A DNA stretch of 64,000 bases, taken from Rhizobium sp. BT04. Its GTDB lineage: Bacteria > Pseudomonadota > Alphaproteobacteria > Rhizobiales > Rhizobiaceae. The position numbers were made by a program, and so were the translations under genes. Below are positions 50,724 to 59,604 of the stretch, in pieces. Location: contig NZ_CP125652.1 in the NCBI RefSeq assembly GCF_030053135.1, positions 62,001 to 126,000 of the forward strand, given 5' to 3'. The notes under the pieces were generated by a model, which was given only the letters and a program-made list of their open reading frames with translations, made no database searches and was not told the DNA's origin. The number at the start of each line of letters is the position of its first letter. Within the stretch, counting starts at the first letter, position 1.

Positions 50724-50750
50724 TTTTTTCCCAACTGAAGGATCGAAACC

Positions 50751-51122
50751 ATGGGCAAGGATTTCGGCGGACGCATGGTCGTTCGCCTCTCTGATGGCAC
50801 GGTGATGTCGCTGCGCGGCACGTTCAACGTCAAAACGGCCGGCATGTCGACTGACGTCGTCACCAATCAGGACGGGTCGGTCGATCGCACCGCGACGCCG
50901 ATGCCGTATAGCGCGGAAGTCGCAATCCGCGACGACAACACCGATTTGAATGCGCTGATGACCGCGCCCCGCGCCAGCGTCACGATCACTGAAGATTTCA
51001 GCGGCGTGACGCACTACTACACCAACGCCTTCTTCAGCGGCGACCCGCAGTCGAACCGGCTGACCGGCGAGGTCACCGGCCTGACGATCAACTCCGAGCA
51101 GTATAGCCGGGGCACGAGCTGA
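50751..51122 (+). CDS. Tail tube protein (Mu gpM-like)
   Basis: 123 residues: MGKDFGGRMVVRLSDGTVMS start, then beta-barrel segments with NQDGSVDRTATPMPYSAEV and GEVTGLTINSEQY. Short tube fold of the Mu type. The last base overlaps the start of the chaperone gene. Confidence 0.9.
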   Translation: MGKDFGGRMVVRLSDGTVMSLRGTFNVKTAGMSTDVVTNQDGSVDRTATPMPYSAEVAIRDDNTDLNALMTAPRASVTITEDFSGVTHYYTNAFFSGDPQSNRLTGEVTGLTINSEQYSRGTS

Positions 51123-51549
51123 TGGCGGAGACGATCGTCAAGCTCTCGAAAAGCTACACCGCACACGAGAAGTCGTTTGATGCGGTGACTTTGCGGGAGC
51201 CGACTTATTCGGAGATCTTTCGCGACGGCCTCGGCCGGCCGACCGACTGGCAGCCGACCCAGCACGGGCCGATGCTCGTCAAATATCCCGAAGTTATCGA
51301 CGCCTATTTGCAGCGCATCTGCATCAGCCCTGGCTATGAGAGCATCGGCGCCTTGAACGCCATAGACTCTCTCAAGCTGGAAGAGGCGGTGAGCGGTTTT
51401 TTTCTGGAACGGAAGGAACTGCCGAAATCGCAGACGGGCTGATCTTCGTCCTGGGATGGGCGGCCGAGCGGGTCGAAGCGATGACGCCGTCCGACATCTT
51501 CTATTGGGGTGATCGCTTCCGGCAGTTCAAGGAAAGAAACAAGCGATGA
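51122..51549 (+). CDS. Tail assembly chaperone, short form and -1 frameshift fusion
   Basis: The zero-frame gene 51122-51442 gives 106 residues (VKLSKSYTAHEKSFDAVTLR, EPTYSEIF...) of the Mu gp41 type. At T TTT TTT (51397-51403) a -1 shift joins a second open frame 51403-51549 (SGTEGTAEIADGLIFVLGW, then VEAMTPSDIFYWGDRFRQFK), making a 142-residue fusion. The fused tail resembles the second chaperone half of G/GT systems. The fusion stop overlaps the tape measure ATG as ATGA. The two forms should keep tape measure protein soluble and guide tail assembly. Confidence 0.88.
51397..51403 (+). promoter_or_regulatory. -1 ribosomal frameshift slippery heptamer
   Basis: In zero frame GGT TTT TTT CTG; T TTT TTT is a perfect X XXY YYZ slippery site, with both tRNAs able to re-pair. 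The -1 frame downstream stays open for 49 codons to the stop at 51547-51549. Confidence 0.85.
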
Positions 51550-53396
51550 CGCGTGAGATCGAAGCCAGGCTGCGGATATCCGCTGTCGATCGCACCGGGC
51601 AGGTGTTCAAATCGGTCGCCGGCAAGATGGACCAGGTGAACCGCCGGGCGGGCGAATTCAACAAGCTGGCGCGGACACAGGAGCGCATGGCGGCTATCGG
51701 CCGGATCGGCGCGGTTGCCGGTGTTGCACTTGCTGCCGGCGCCCGCGCCGCCGTCGTCGATTTCGCCGCGGTAGAGCGCCAGATGGAACGCATCGGCATA
51801 ACCGCCGATGCGAGTGCCGACCAGACAAAAACGGCATTCCAGAGCCTGCAGCAGGTAACGAAGCAGTTCGCCATGCCCCTCGACGACGGCATTCGCGCGC
51901 TTGACACGTTGGTTTCCTCCGGCCTGACGCTGCAGGATGCGATGGCATTCCTTCCATCTGTTCTGGCAACGGCGCAGGCCTCTGGTGCTGCGACTGAGGA
52001 TATCGCAAACACGGCGATCAAAGCGTCTTCGGCTCTGAAGATCGAGGCTGGCGATATGCAGCGGGCCTTCGACATCATGGTCGCCGGCGGCAAGGCCGGC
52101 CAGTTTGAATTGAAGGACATGGCGGCCTTCATCCCGGAGCTGGCGAACTCTTTTTCGTCGCTCGGCTATTCCGGACAGGACGGCCTCAAGGAATTGATCG
52201 CGCTGCTGCAGACGCTGCGCGAGGATACCGGTTCCGCGGAGGCCGCCGCAACGCAAGCGCAGAACATCTTCGGCAAGATGTATTCCTCGGACACGGCGAC
52301 GAAGTTCAAGTCGTTCGGCATCGACCTGCGCAAGGAGATGGAGGCGGCAAAGAAAAACGGAGAAGATGCGGTAACGGCCTTCGTCCGTCTCTCGAAAGAG
52401 GCGGTCAAGGGCGATCTCAGCAAGCTGCCGCTGCTGTTTACCGACCAGGAATTCCGCCTTGGCATGCAGTCGCTGATGACCAGCGCTGACAGCTATGAGA
52501 AATTCATCGCCGCGGTGAACAGTTCGAAGGTCGACGGCACGGTTCTGCGGGACGTGGGCCGCGTGCTCACGGATACGCAATCCAAGATCGACAAGCTTGC
52601 CAGCAGCTGGGACAAACTCAAGCTTTCGGCCGGTGAGACCATTGCGCCGGCGGCTTCGGCAGTGATGGACAGCGTTTCTCGCGGGCTCGATTACAACAAT
52701 GCGAAGGAAGAGGGCGCCAAGAAGCGCGGCTATTCCTGGCTGCGGCGCAATCTCGGCTTCACCACCGAAAGCGATGCCGACGATCTTGCCTACGAAGGCG
52801 GATATCGGAACGAGGAATGGCTGCAGGGCTACCGGCAGAACAAATATCTGCGCGGCAAGGTTCGGCCATCGTCGGGCCGACAGAATGCGCCGGTGGTTAC
52901 GCCGGAATTTCCAGGCGGCGGCCGGAATTTCGGGCTGAAGAACATGCCAGGCACGGATGCCCCCGTTCCGATGGCGCGGCCTGATGCAGGCGCATCGGCA
53001 ATGGCTTCGTTGCAGAGGCAGTATCAGGAATATGGACGCGGGCGTCAGATCGCCGAATCGTTCACGTCTCAGGTGGGAACGAACGTCTTCGGCCCGATCG
53101 AGGCGAGATTCGAAACTGCCGCCAAATCAGTCGCCGATGGCGGCAAGCAAGGGGCGGACGCGATCACCGGATCAGCCGACAAGATCCGGTCGGCCGGAAC
53201 GGATGCAGGATCCTCGATCTCCTCGGCGGCCGCCAAGCTCGAGGCTGCAGCGCAGGTTATTGCTGGCGCGTTGTCGAAGGGAGCGTCTGTCGTTCGTTCG
53301 TCGGCCGCTGCGGCGGTGAATGCTAATACCGGACGCAGCATGGCGCCTGCTGCGCCGAATGCGCCTGCGGGCGGCGGTGGTGGCGGAGGGTTCTAA
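51546..53396 (+). CDS. Tail tape measure protein
   Basis: 616 residues. Helical N-terminus (AVDRTGQVFKSVAGKMDQVN), a hydrophobic glycine-rich span (GAVAGVALAAGARAAVVDFA) and a TP901-like core (LDTLVSSGLTLQDAMAFLPS, ANSFSSLGYSGQDGLKELIA). The C-terminus is Ala/Ser coiled-coil and ends in a poly-Gly tail. Length sets tail length; 616 residues suggests a tail around 90 nm if the usual 1.5 angstrom per residue holds. ATG overlaps the chaperone fusion stop. Confidence 0.9.
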   Translation: MTREIEARLRISAVDRTGQVFKSVAGKMDQVNRRAGEFNKLARTQERMAAIGRIGAVAGVALAAGARAAVVDFAAVERQMERIGITADASADQTKTAFQSLQQVTKQFAMPLDDGIRALDTLVSSGLTLQDAMAFLPSVLATAQASGAATEDIANTAIKASSALKIEAGDMQRAFDIMVAGGKAGQFELKDMAAFIPELANSFSSLGYSGQDGLKELIALLQTLREDTGSAEAAATQAQNIFGKMYSSDTATKFKSFGIDLRKEMEAAKKNGEDAVTAFVRLSKEAVKGDLSKLPLLFTDQEFRLGMQSLMTSADSYEKFIAAVNSSKVDGTVLRDVGRVLTDTQSKIDKLASSWDKLKLSAGETIAPAASAVMDSVSRGLDYNNAKEEGAKKRGYSWLRRNLGFTTESDADDLAYEGGYRNEEWLQGYRQNKYLRGKVRPSSGRQNAPVVTPEFPGGGRNFGLKNMPGTDAPVPMARPDAGASAMASLQRQYQEYGRGRQIAESFTSQVGTNVFGPIEARFETAAKSVADGGKQGADAITGSADKIRSAGTDAGSSISSAAAKLEAAAQVIAGALSKGASVVRSSAAAAVNANTGRSMAPAAPNAPAGGGGGGGF

Positions 53397-53397
53397 T

Positions 53398-53856
53398 ATG
53401 CGCAACTGGGCGAAAACCCTTCGTGCCGCCAGCTTCAGCGGCGTGCCGTTCTTTGTCGACTATGACGAGCTGACGGCCGGAAAGCGGCTAGCGCTGCATG
53501 AGGTTGCCGGCGGCCGGGAAACGACCATCGAAGAGATGGGCCTTTCCACGTCGATCTTCGACATCACGCTCTACCTGCTCGGCGACACGGCCGATGCGCA
53601 GGCGCTGGCGCTGCAGGGTGTGATGCTGGCGCCCGGGCCGGGCTTCCTGATGCTGCCGATGGATGGCGGCATGATGGCGACGGCGCAGGGTTTCCGGCGC
53701 TCGCGGGGGAAAGACAAGAACGGCTATGTCGGGTTCGACGTGAGCTTTATCCCGGCGAGCAATACCGGCGGCGTGGCGCTGTCGACCGGCGATGTCACGG
53801 CGACGGTCGCAGCCGGGATCGCGGCGGCGGCAAGCCAGTTCGCACGGTTTTTCTGA
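53398..53856 (+). CDS. Mu gpN-like N-terminal part (DNA circularisation/tail)
   Basis: 152 residues. The DNA_circ_N pattern: NWAKTLRAASFSGVPFFVDY and GRETTIEEMGLSTSIFDITL, then LALQGVMLAPGPGFLMLPMDG, KNGYVGFDVSFIP. In Mu gpN this is the N-terminal domain of one long protein; here it ends at 53856 and the rest is a separate gene. Start ATG 53398 follows the tape measure stop directly. Confidence 0.8.
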   Translation: MRNWAKTLRAASFSGVPFFVDYDELTAGKRLALHEVAGGRETTIEEMGLSTSIFDITLYLLGDTADAQALALQGVMLAPGPGFLMLPMDGGMMATAQGFRRSRGKDKNGYVGFDVSFIPASNTGGVALSTGDVTATVAAGIAAAASQFARFF

Positions 53857-53865
53857 GAGGTTTCG

Positions 53866-54489
53866 ATGACGGCGGACAGGCAGACGGTGCTTTCATGGAT
53901 TGCGGATCTGTCGGCGACTATTGTCACCGACGTCGACGATCTTTCCGATATCAGCCAGCGGATCGCGGCCGCGCCAGCACTCGAAGCCGCTGCCTTCGCG
54001 GCCGAGGCGCTGGCACTCACGCGGATCATTGCCGAAAGCGTGACACTGCCCGCCGAGTTCGACAGGATCGCCGCGCCGGCGTCTGCCAGCGGCGAGACGC
54101 GGCAGGCATTCAGCATCCTGGTCGCGATGGGGTCGGCTATTGCGGGATGCCGGGTGGAGTGGCCTTCGCGGCCGGCAGCACGGCGGGCACGAACGCGGGT
54201 TTCCGCTGCCGGCGATGCCGGTGCAGCTGCTGCCGGAAGTCTCGGCGGAGACGGCGCCGATCTCTATGCCTGGCTGACGGCGGTGACCGCCGTTTCCTGC
54301 CGGCTGATTTCCGATATCGCCGCTGACGCTGCGCCGATCATTCGGGTCGAGACAGGCGTATCGCTGCCCTCGACGGTACTCGCTTATCAGCTCTATGGCG
54401 ACGCGACGCGCGCCGGAGCGATGGTCGACCTGGCGGGATCGGCGACGCCGATGATCATGCCGACGCTTTTTGACGCGCTCGCCTCGTAG
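53866..54489 (+). CDS. Mu gpN-like C-terminal part
   Basis: 207 residues, 9 bases after the previous gene. Helical Ala-rich segments (RIAAAPALEAAAFAAEALAL) and DLYAWLTAVTAVSCRLISDI, with C-terminal TRAGAMVDLAGSATPMIMP, resemble the distal region of gpN-family proteins, including the late TRA..L...N/G.. block. It likely works with the preceding gene as a split protein at the tail-baseplate joint. Confidence 0.6.
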   Translation: MTADRQTVLSWIADLSATIVTDVDDLSDISQRIAAAPALEAAAFAAEALALTRIIAESVTLPAEFDRIAAPASASGETRQAFSILVAMGSAIAGCRVEWPSRPAARRARTRVSAAGDAGAAAAGSLGGDGADLYAWLTAVTAVSCRLISDIAADAAPIIRVETGVSLPSTVLAYQLYGDATRAGAMVDLAGSATPMIMPTLFDALAS

Positions 54490-54498
54490 GCTCGACCG

Positions 54499-55548
54499 AT
54501 GTTTGAAAACCTGACGATATCAGGGCTGCCGCCATATAAATCGATCACGATCAGCTATTCGGCCGAGGAGGCGGTGCGGAACGCCTCGATTGTCCTGATG
54601 CCGGCGGGCATCGGCGTGCCGGTGCAGCCGGGACAGAGCGTGACGATCAAGGCTGGTAGCGATGTGCTGCTCACAGGCTATGTCCGCGACGTGCAGCCGA
54701 GCCACGATGCAAACGATCGGGCTCTTTCCGTCACTGTCGTTTCGCGGACCGTTGATGCGACCGAGTGTTCGGTCGATCATCCAACCGGCGAAGTGCTGAA
54801 GCAGGATCTTGCGAGCATAGCCAAGACCTTCGATACGCTCGGTATCGGCGTCGAAAGCGACGGCAGCCTGCCTGTGGAGCCGCGGCACAAGCTGAGGACG
54901 GGCGAGACACTGTTTCAGACGATCGAACGCCGTGCCCGCGGGCGCGGCATTCTGATCTACGACACGCCGAAGGGAAAGCTGAAGCTCGCGACAAAGCCCG
55001 AGGGCACGCACTCCGGAGGGTTGATATGGGGCCAGAATATCGAGCAGGCCTCGTCATCCATCACCGAATATGGCCGCCACAGCGAGGTCAAGGTGCGCGG
55101 TCAATCGACCGAGGGCACCTATAAACAGCAGCTTCGGCCGGAAGCGACGGCGCGGGATGCCGGCGTCAAACGCAAGCGGCCGCTGATCATTGCCCATGAA
55201 GGCGAGACGACGACGGACCGGATCAAGAAGCGTGCGGACTGGCAGGTGAAGCGCGGCGCCGGATATGCGGCGACGGCCTCGATCACCACGACCGGATGGC
55301 GCGATGGCGGCGGCAAGATCTGGGACCGCAACTGGCTAGTCTATGTCGAAGATTCCTGGATTGGCATCGAGGGTATGATGGTCATCAAGGGCGTGACGCT
55401 GACACAGGACGCCGACGGTGGACAGGGAACGGTAGCGGTGCTTTCGCTTGCCGATCCGCGGGCACTCGGCGGGGAAAATCCGCGCGGCAAGACGACGGAC
55501 GCCTATTCGGCGCCGGGCACGATCACGCCTGAGTATCAGGATCAATGA
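54499..55548 (+). CDS. Baseplate hub protein (Mu gpP / P2 gpD-like)
   Basis: 349 residues. The start (MFENLTISGLPPYKSITISY) and the middle ECSVDHPTGEVLKQDLASIA, RTGETLFQTIERRARGRGIL, WDRNWLVYVEDSWIGIEGMM and ITTTGWRDGGGKIWDRNW match the hub fold family. It forms the cylinder through which DNA passes and supports the spike. Its stop overlaps the spike gene by 4 bases. Confidence 0.88.
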   Translation: MFENLTISGLPPYKSITISYSAEEAVRNASIVLMPAGIGVPVQPGQSVTIKAGSDVLLTGYVRDVQPSHDANDRALSVTVVSRTVDATECSVDHPTGEVLKQDLASIAKTFDTLGIGVESDGSLPVEPRHKLRTGETLFQTIERRARGRGILIYDTPKGKLKLATKPEGTHSGGLIWGQNIEQASSSITEYGRHSEVKVRGQSTEGTYKQQLRPEATARDAGVKRKRPLIIAHEGETTTDRIKKRADWQVKRGAGYAATASITTTGWRDGGGKIWDRNWLVYVEDSWIGIEGMMVIKGVTLTQDADGGQGTVAVLSLADPRALGGENPRGKTTDAYSAPGTITPEYQDQ

Positions 55549-56006
55549 GCGGCCGGCGGATCGAGCTCGACGGCGAAAATGTCGAGAAGGGCGGGCAGCA
55601 ATTCGTTTCCGGGCGGGCACTGTTCAACGACGGCTATACCGCTATTCACCGGATCGAGCCGCATGGCTTCGCCTCGATGCCGGTCAAGGGCGCGAAGGCG
55701 CTGCTGCTGCAGCCGAACCAGGACGCCGACCAGGCCTATGTCATCGGTGGCGAGCACCCGTCGCATCGGCCGAGCGATCTGCCGGCTGGTGGGACGGCGA
55801 TCTATGACTCGAGCGGCAACATCATCAAGTTCGTCGGTAGCGGGATCGTCATAGACGCGGCAAGCCGGACGGTGACCGTGACGGCCGGGACCTGGACGCT
55901 TAACGGCGATTTCGTGCTGAACGGCGACCTCGAGGTGAACGGCAATATCCACGCCACCGGCTCGATCATCGACGAAGGCGGCAACACGCCGCATCACACG
56001 CACTGA
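55545..56006 (+). CDS. Baseplate spike (Mu gp45 / gpV-like)
   Basis: 153 residues. An OB-like N-terminal domain (KGGQQFVSGRALFNDGYTAI) is followed by a beta-helical stalk (RTVTVTAGTWTLNGDFVLNG, DLEVNGNIHATGSIID) and a C-terminal tip NTPHHTH. The HxH tip is the iron-binding apex of membrane-piercing spikes. It trimerises below the hub. Confident because of the tip and order. Confidence 0.9.
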   Translation: MSGRRIELDGENVEKGGQQFVSGRALFNDGYTAIHRIEPHGFASMPVKGAKALLLQPNQDADQAYVIGGEHPSHRPSDLPAGGTAIYDSSGNIIKFVGSGIVIDAASRTVTVTAGTWTLNGDFVLNGDLEVNGNIHATGSIIDEGGNTPHHTH

Positions 56007-56049
56007 GATCCGCGCCCGGCGGTTCCGGGCAGATCAAAGGAGAAGACGC

Positions 56050-56292
56050 ATGAGCGCGCCAACCGTAACAGCGAAATTCCGCTGCATTAACATCAGCCAC
56101 GCCCACACCGGCCCGGATAGCTCGATCGCGACGATCCAGATGTTCCCTGTATGGGAGCAGGACGGCGTGAATAAGAAATGGTCTCAGGCTACCCCGAACG
56201 GCAAGCTGGAGATGACGATCACTGTTCCGGAGACCGTCGCCCGTTTCGAACTCGGCAAGGAATACTATCTCGACTTCAGGCCGGCTGAATAA
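56050..56292 (+). CDS. Small baseplate-region protein, unknown
   Basis: 80 residues: TVTAKFRCINISHAHTGPDS, TIQMFPVWEQDGVNKKWSQA and LEMTITVPETVARFELGKEY. A small beta-sandwich-like protein between spike and gp46. A similar role in assembly is plausible but unproven. Confidence 0.6.
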   Translation: MSAPTVTAKFRCINISHAHTGPDSSIATIQMFPVWEQDGVNKKWSQATPNGKLEMTITVPETVARFELGKEYYLDFRPAE

Positions 56293-56295
56293 GCC

Positions 56296-56832
56296 ATGCT
56301 GAAGATCATTCCAGCCGACGATGCTGAAGAGCCATACCGCTCGCCCGATCTCGGCTGGGATGGTCTTTCCGGCGATATGATCCTCAACGCGCTGACGCAT
56401 CCGACGGCACCCGGCGACTTTCGAGCCGAGCAGGGGCTAGCGACGCAGGTGCTGATCTGCCTGATGACTGATCGGCGCGTCGACCCGAGCGAGCTGCGCA
56501 GTGGCGACGAAAACCGTGGCTGGATCGGCGACAGCTTCGACATGGCGGAAGGCGAGACGCCGCTCGGTTCGAAGCTCTGGCTGTTGCGCCGATCGGCGCT
56601 TTACGAGGGGATCGAGATCAAGGCTCAGGATTATGCCCGCGAGGCGCTGCAGCCGCTGATCAGTCAGGGCGCTGTTGCCCGCGTCGACGCGACGGCGACG
56701 GCCGACCGCCCCGCCAAGCGGCTCGATCTTGCTGTCGCGCTATACGGCCGCGACGGCACGAAGCTTTACGACAATAAATTCGAACTGCTCTGGAGACAGA
56801 TTGATGGCGTGGCAGATCCGCTCGCTTACTGA
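56296..56832 (+). CDS. Baseplate protein GP46 family (Mu gp46-like)
   Basis: 178 residues: MILNALTHPTAPGDFRAEQG, LICLMTDRRVDPSE, ENRGWIGDSFDMAEGETPLG, SKLWLLRRSALYEGIEIKAQ. This is the GP46 pattern (gpW-like wedge). Overlaps the next gene by 29 bases. Confidence 0.88.
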   Translation: MLKIIPADDAEEPYRSPDLGWDGLSGDMILNALTHPTAPGDFRAEQGLATQVLICLMTDRRVDPSELRSGDENRGWIGDSFDMAEGETPLGSKLWLLRRSALYEGIEIKAQDYAREALQPLISQGAVARVDATATADRPAKRLDLAVALYGRDGTKLYDNKFELLWRQIDGVADPLAY

Positions 56833-57886
56833 GGCCTCCGCACGGGTTCGCGGGGCCTTCCGGCAATATCTGCCGGGCACCGATACCTCGCTGAAGAACA
56901 ATTTCGTCACGGTAACGGCGAAGGTCGTTGCGGCGCTGGCGCATGAATTCGAGCTGCGCATGGCCTATCTCTCGAAGCAGCTTTTCGCGCGATCGGCCGA
57001 GAAGCAGTTTCTCGTGCAGCATGCGGCGGAATTCGGGATCTACCGGAAACCGGCGGCTGCCGCTCAAGGCGCCATCATCGGCTCGGGCACGGCGAACGCT
57101 GTCTATCCCGCCGGCATCCGGTTCGTATCGGGATCGGTCACCTATCTCTCGAGCGCGCCGGCCTCGGCCGATCCGCTTGGCGCCGTGAGCTTCACCGTGC
57201 TGGCGGAGGCGACAGGATCGGCCACCAATCGCGACGCCGACGGCGTGATGGCGCTTGCCGATCCGGTGCTTTGGCCCGACCTCTCGAGCGAGTGGACCGT
57301 CGGTCCGGCGGGGATCGGCGGCGGGGCTGACAATGAAAGTGACGACGACCTGCGGGCGCGGACGCTCTATCGCAAGGCAAATCCGCCAGGCGGCGGCAAG
57401 CTCAGCGATTACGAGGCTATCGCGCTCGACGTGCCGGGTGTCCTGAAGGCGTGGGCCTTCCGCCAGCCGTTGGCGCCGGGATTCATCGCGGTCTATTTCC
57501 TCTTCGCCGGCCGGCCGAACCTGATCCCGACTGCGGGCGACGTGCTGATAGTCCAGGCGGCGATTGATGCGAAGCGGCTGATCCGGATCGACGACAGCGT
57601 CGCAGTGGCGCCGATGCCTTCGCCGCTCGATCTAACGATCGACCTGCTGGCGACCGACAGCCAGGCGGTGCGGGACGCGATCGCCGCGGCGGTTGCCGCG
57701 ATGCTGGTCGACCGGTCGCGGCCGGGCATACCAGGCGACACCTTCACGCTATCGCGATCGTGGATTTCGGAAGCAGTTTCGGGCGTGACCGGCGAGGATC
57801 GGCACGTGCTGGCGTGGCCGCTCGACGACATCACCTATACCAACGGCCAATATCCAGTTCCGGGGACGATCACCTATGGCGCGTAG
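56804..57886 (+). CDS. Baseplate J-like protein (Mu gp47-like)
   Basis: 360 residues from ATG 56804. WQIRSLTEASARVRGAFRQY start; FIYRKPAAAA-like (FGIYRKPAAAAQGAIIGSGT), ESDDDLRARTLYRKANPPGG, LSDYEAIALDVPGVLKAWAF and the late DTFTLSRSWISEAVSGVTGE are J-family hallmarks. Forms baseplate wedges with gp46 and gp48. Confidence 0.93.
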   Translation: MAWQIRSLTEASARVRGAFRQYLPGTDTSLKNNFVTVTAKVVAALAHEFELRMAYLSKQLFARSAEKQFLVQHAAEFGIYRKPAAAAQGAIIGSGTANAVYPAGIRFVSGSVTYLSSAPASADPLGAVSFTVLAEATGSATNRDADGVMALADPVLWPDLSSEWTVGPAGIGGGADNESDDDLRARTLYRKANPPGGGKLSDYEAIALDVPGVLKAWAFRQPLAPGFIAVYFLFAGRPNLIPTAGDVLIVQAAIDAKRLIRIDDSVAVAPMPSPLDLTIDLLATDSQAVRDAIAAAVAAMLVDRSRPGIPGDTFTLSRSWISEAVSGVTGEDRHVLAWPLDDITYTNGQYPVPGTITYGA

Positions 57887-58661
57887 TTCCGCCTTCAACA
57901 CGATCACGCGGGAACCGGCCGTGGCGGCGGGCGGCGTGAGCGTGCCGGCGGCGTTCGACGCGTTGGCGGCGCCTGATAATGACGATCTCATCACCTCGGC
58001 GCTCACCATGCTGCCGCAGGGTGCCGCCTGGGGAACGCCTGACGGCGAGGCGATGCCGCTCAACCACACGCTGGCGCGCTTTGTGCGCGTGCTGGTCGAC
58101 GGTTTCGTCTGGCTTTATGCGCGCGCCTTCGGCCTGACGCGCGAGGCCATTTCGCAAAGCGCTTCGGAGATGTTGCCGGAATGGGAGAGCGATTACGGCC
58201 TGCCGGAACCCTGCTTCAGCGGCGATCAGACGACGGCGCAACGCCTCACCGCATTGACACGGAAGGTGCGGGCGGATGCAGTGAACACCCCGGGCGATTT
58301 CATCCGCCTGGCGCTCGACTATGGCTTCGAGATCGAGATCGAGGAGCCCGCGATGTTCGAATGCGGCTTCTCGGAATGCGGCGGCCGGCACACGGTGGGA
58401 TCCTACATTCAAGAAACCTATTGGATCGTCCGGATCCGCGACGCCGCCATAGGCTATTTCGAGTGCGGTGTCGGCGAATGCGGATACGATCCGCTGTTCT
58501 CGATCGGAGCGGCCGAGCAGATCCTATGCCTGCTGCGCAAGATGGCGCCGGCATGGACGCTCCCGGTGCTCGAGCCGTGGATCAACTACGGCATTTTGTC
58601 CGACGGCGCAGGCAATGCCTTCGTCGACGGATACGGAAATCCGCTTCTCGTCCCAATTTGA
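57876..58661 (+). CDS. Baseplate protein, DUF2313/YmfQ family (Mu gp48-like)
   Basis: 261 residues. LTMLPQGAAWGTPDGEAMPL, SASEMLPEWESDYGLPEPCF, TAQRLTALTRKVRADAVNTP and FECGFSECGGR...FECGVGECGYDP define the family. It closes the wedge complex; the fibre genes follow directly. Overlaps J by 11 bases. Confidence 0.92.
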   Translation: MARSSAFNTITREPAVAAGGVSVPAAFDALAAPDNDDLITSALTMLPQGAAWGTPDGEAMPLNHTLARFVRVLVDGFVWLYARAFGLTREAISQSASEMLPEWESDYGLPEPCFSGDQTTAQRLTALTRKVRADAVNTPGDFIRLALDYGFEIEIEEPAMFECGFSECGGRHTVGSYIQETYWIVRIRDAAIGYFECGVGECGYDPLFSIGAAEQILCLLRKMAPAWTLPVLEPWINYGILSDGAGNAFVDGYGNPLLVPI

Positions 58662-58670
58662 GGATCAATC

Positions 58671-59603
58671 ATGAAGTATATCCAACCCTTCGGTGACCCG
58701 AACCCTAATGCGTCGTACCAGGACCGCAACACACCCGGAGCGGTCTCTGGATCAAGGGTTCCCGCCAAGGCGATCGAGAACCCTATGCGTGAAATCATGG
58801 CGGTCATCGCCGCCGCGGGTATTGCCGGCTCGGACGATGATCTGACGCAGCTACTGCAGGCGATCACTGCCCTGATTGCGGCTGCGACCGGCGGCGAAGG
58901 CGATCCTAACTATGTGCTGATGACCCAGGCGCGAGGACGCCTGCCGATATTTCCGGAGATACTGACGGCAGACGGGCAGTTGCCGGTCACGTCACCATCG
59001 ACAGGCACGGTGCGTGTACCCGCCGGTTACGATTTTCTGCATCGCGGCATCTTCAACATTACCACCGTGCAAACCGACTTCGCCACCAGTGCGAACAAAA
59101 CCTATCACCTGCGCTGGAACCCGGCGGACGGCTTTGTCTTGAAGGATCTCGCAGATTCCGGTTACAACGCCGGCGCCCTCGCCGAGGGAAATGTGATCTT
59201 CGACAGCGGCTTCGACAACATGCTCGTGGCGCTTATCGTTACCAACGCCAGCAACGTGGCGACGATCACGAAGCTTGCCAACAAAGCGACACTGGCACTC
59301 GACCAGCTTGTCCATGCGACCAATATTCGACCCGTCGATAGTAACCCGACCTTTGCCGATTGCGTTTACAGCATGGCTTGGGCGCGGCGGCCGACATCCT
59401 TCAGCTACTATCCGGCGAAGATCGTCAACAATGCTGATCGCGTCGACAGCGACTACATGCTGATGGCGCTGACTGCCGGCACGCCGCCGCAGATATCAGT
59501 CTCTGACGTTCCGGTGATCGACGTCAACCGCTATCGGATCTCATCCACCGTAGCCTGCGACTATACGCAGGATCTCTGGATGCACTTCTCGGCGAGGGCC
59601 TGA
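58671..59603 (+). CDS. Fibre-region structural protein
   Basis: 310 residues with GAGG upstream of ATG 58671. The N-terminus KYIQPFGDPNPNASYQDRNT and IENPMREIMAVIAAAGIAGS, LTQLLQAITALIAA is common in phage fibre/baseplate-adaptor proteins. The rest is beta-rich (TVRVPAGYDFLHRGIFNITT). Host-recognition or adaptor role likely, by position. Confidence 0.65.
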   Translation: MKYIQPFGDPNPNASYQDRNTPGAVSGSRVPAKAIENPMREIMAVIAAAGIAGSDDDLTQLLQAITALIAAATGGEGDPNYVLMTQARGRLPIFPEILTADGQLPVTSPSTGTVRVPAGYDFLHRGIFNITTVQTDFATSANKTYHLRWNPADGFVLKDLADSGYNAGALAEGNVIFDSGFDNMLVALIVTNASNVATITKLANKATLALDQLVHATNIRPVDSNPTFADCVYSMAWARRPTSFSYYPAKIVNNADRVDSDYMLMALTAGTPPQISVSDVPVIDVNRYRISSTVACDYTQDLWMHFSARA

Positions 59604-59604
59604 C

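Noticed and set aside
49026..51014. 662-codon minus-strand frame opposite the sheath and tube genes
   Set aside because: Complement of well-supported structural genes; Arg/His-rich shadow composition.
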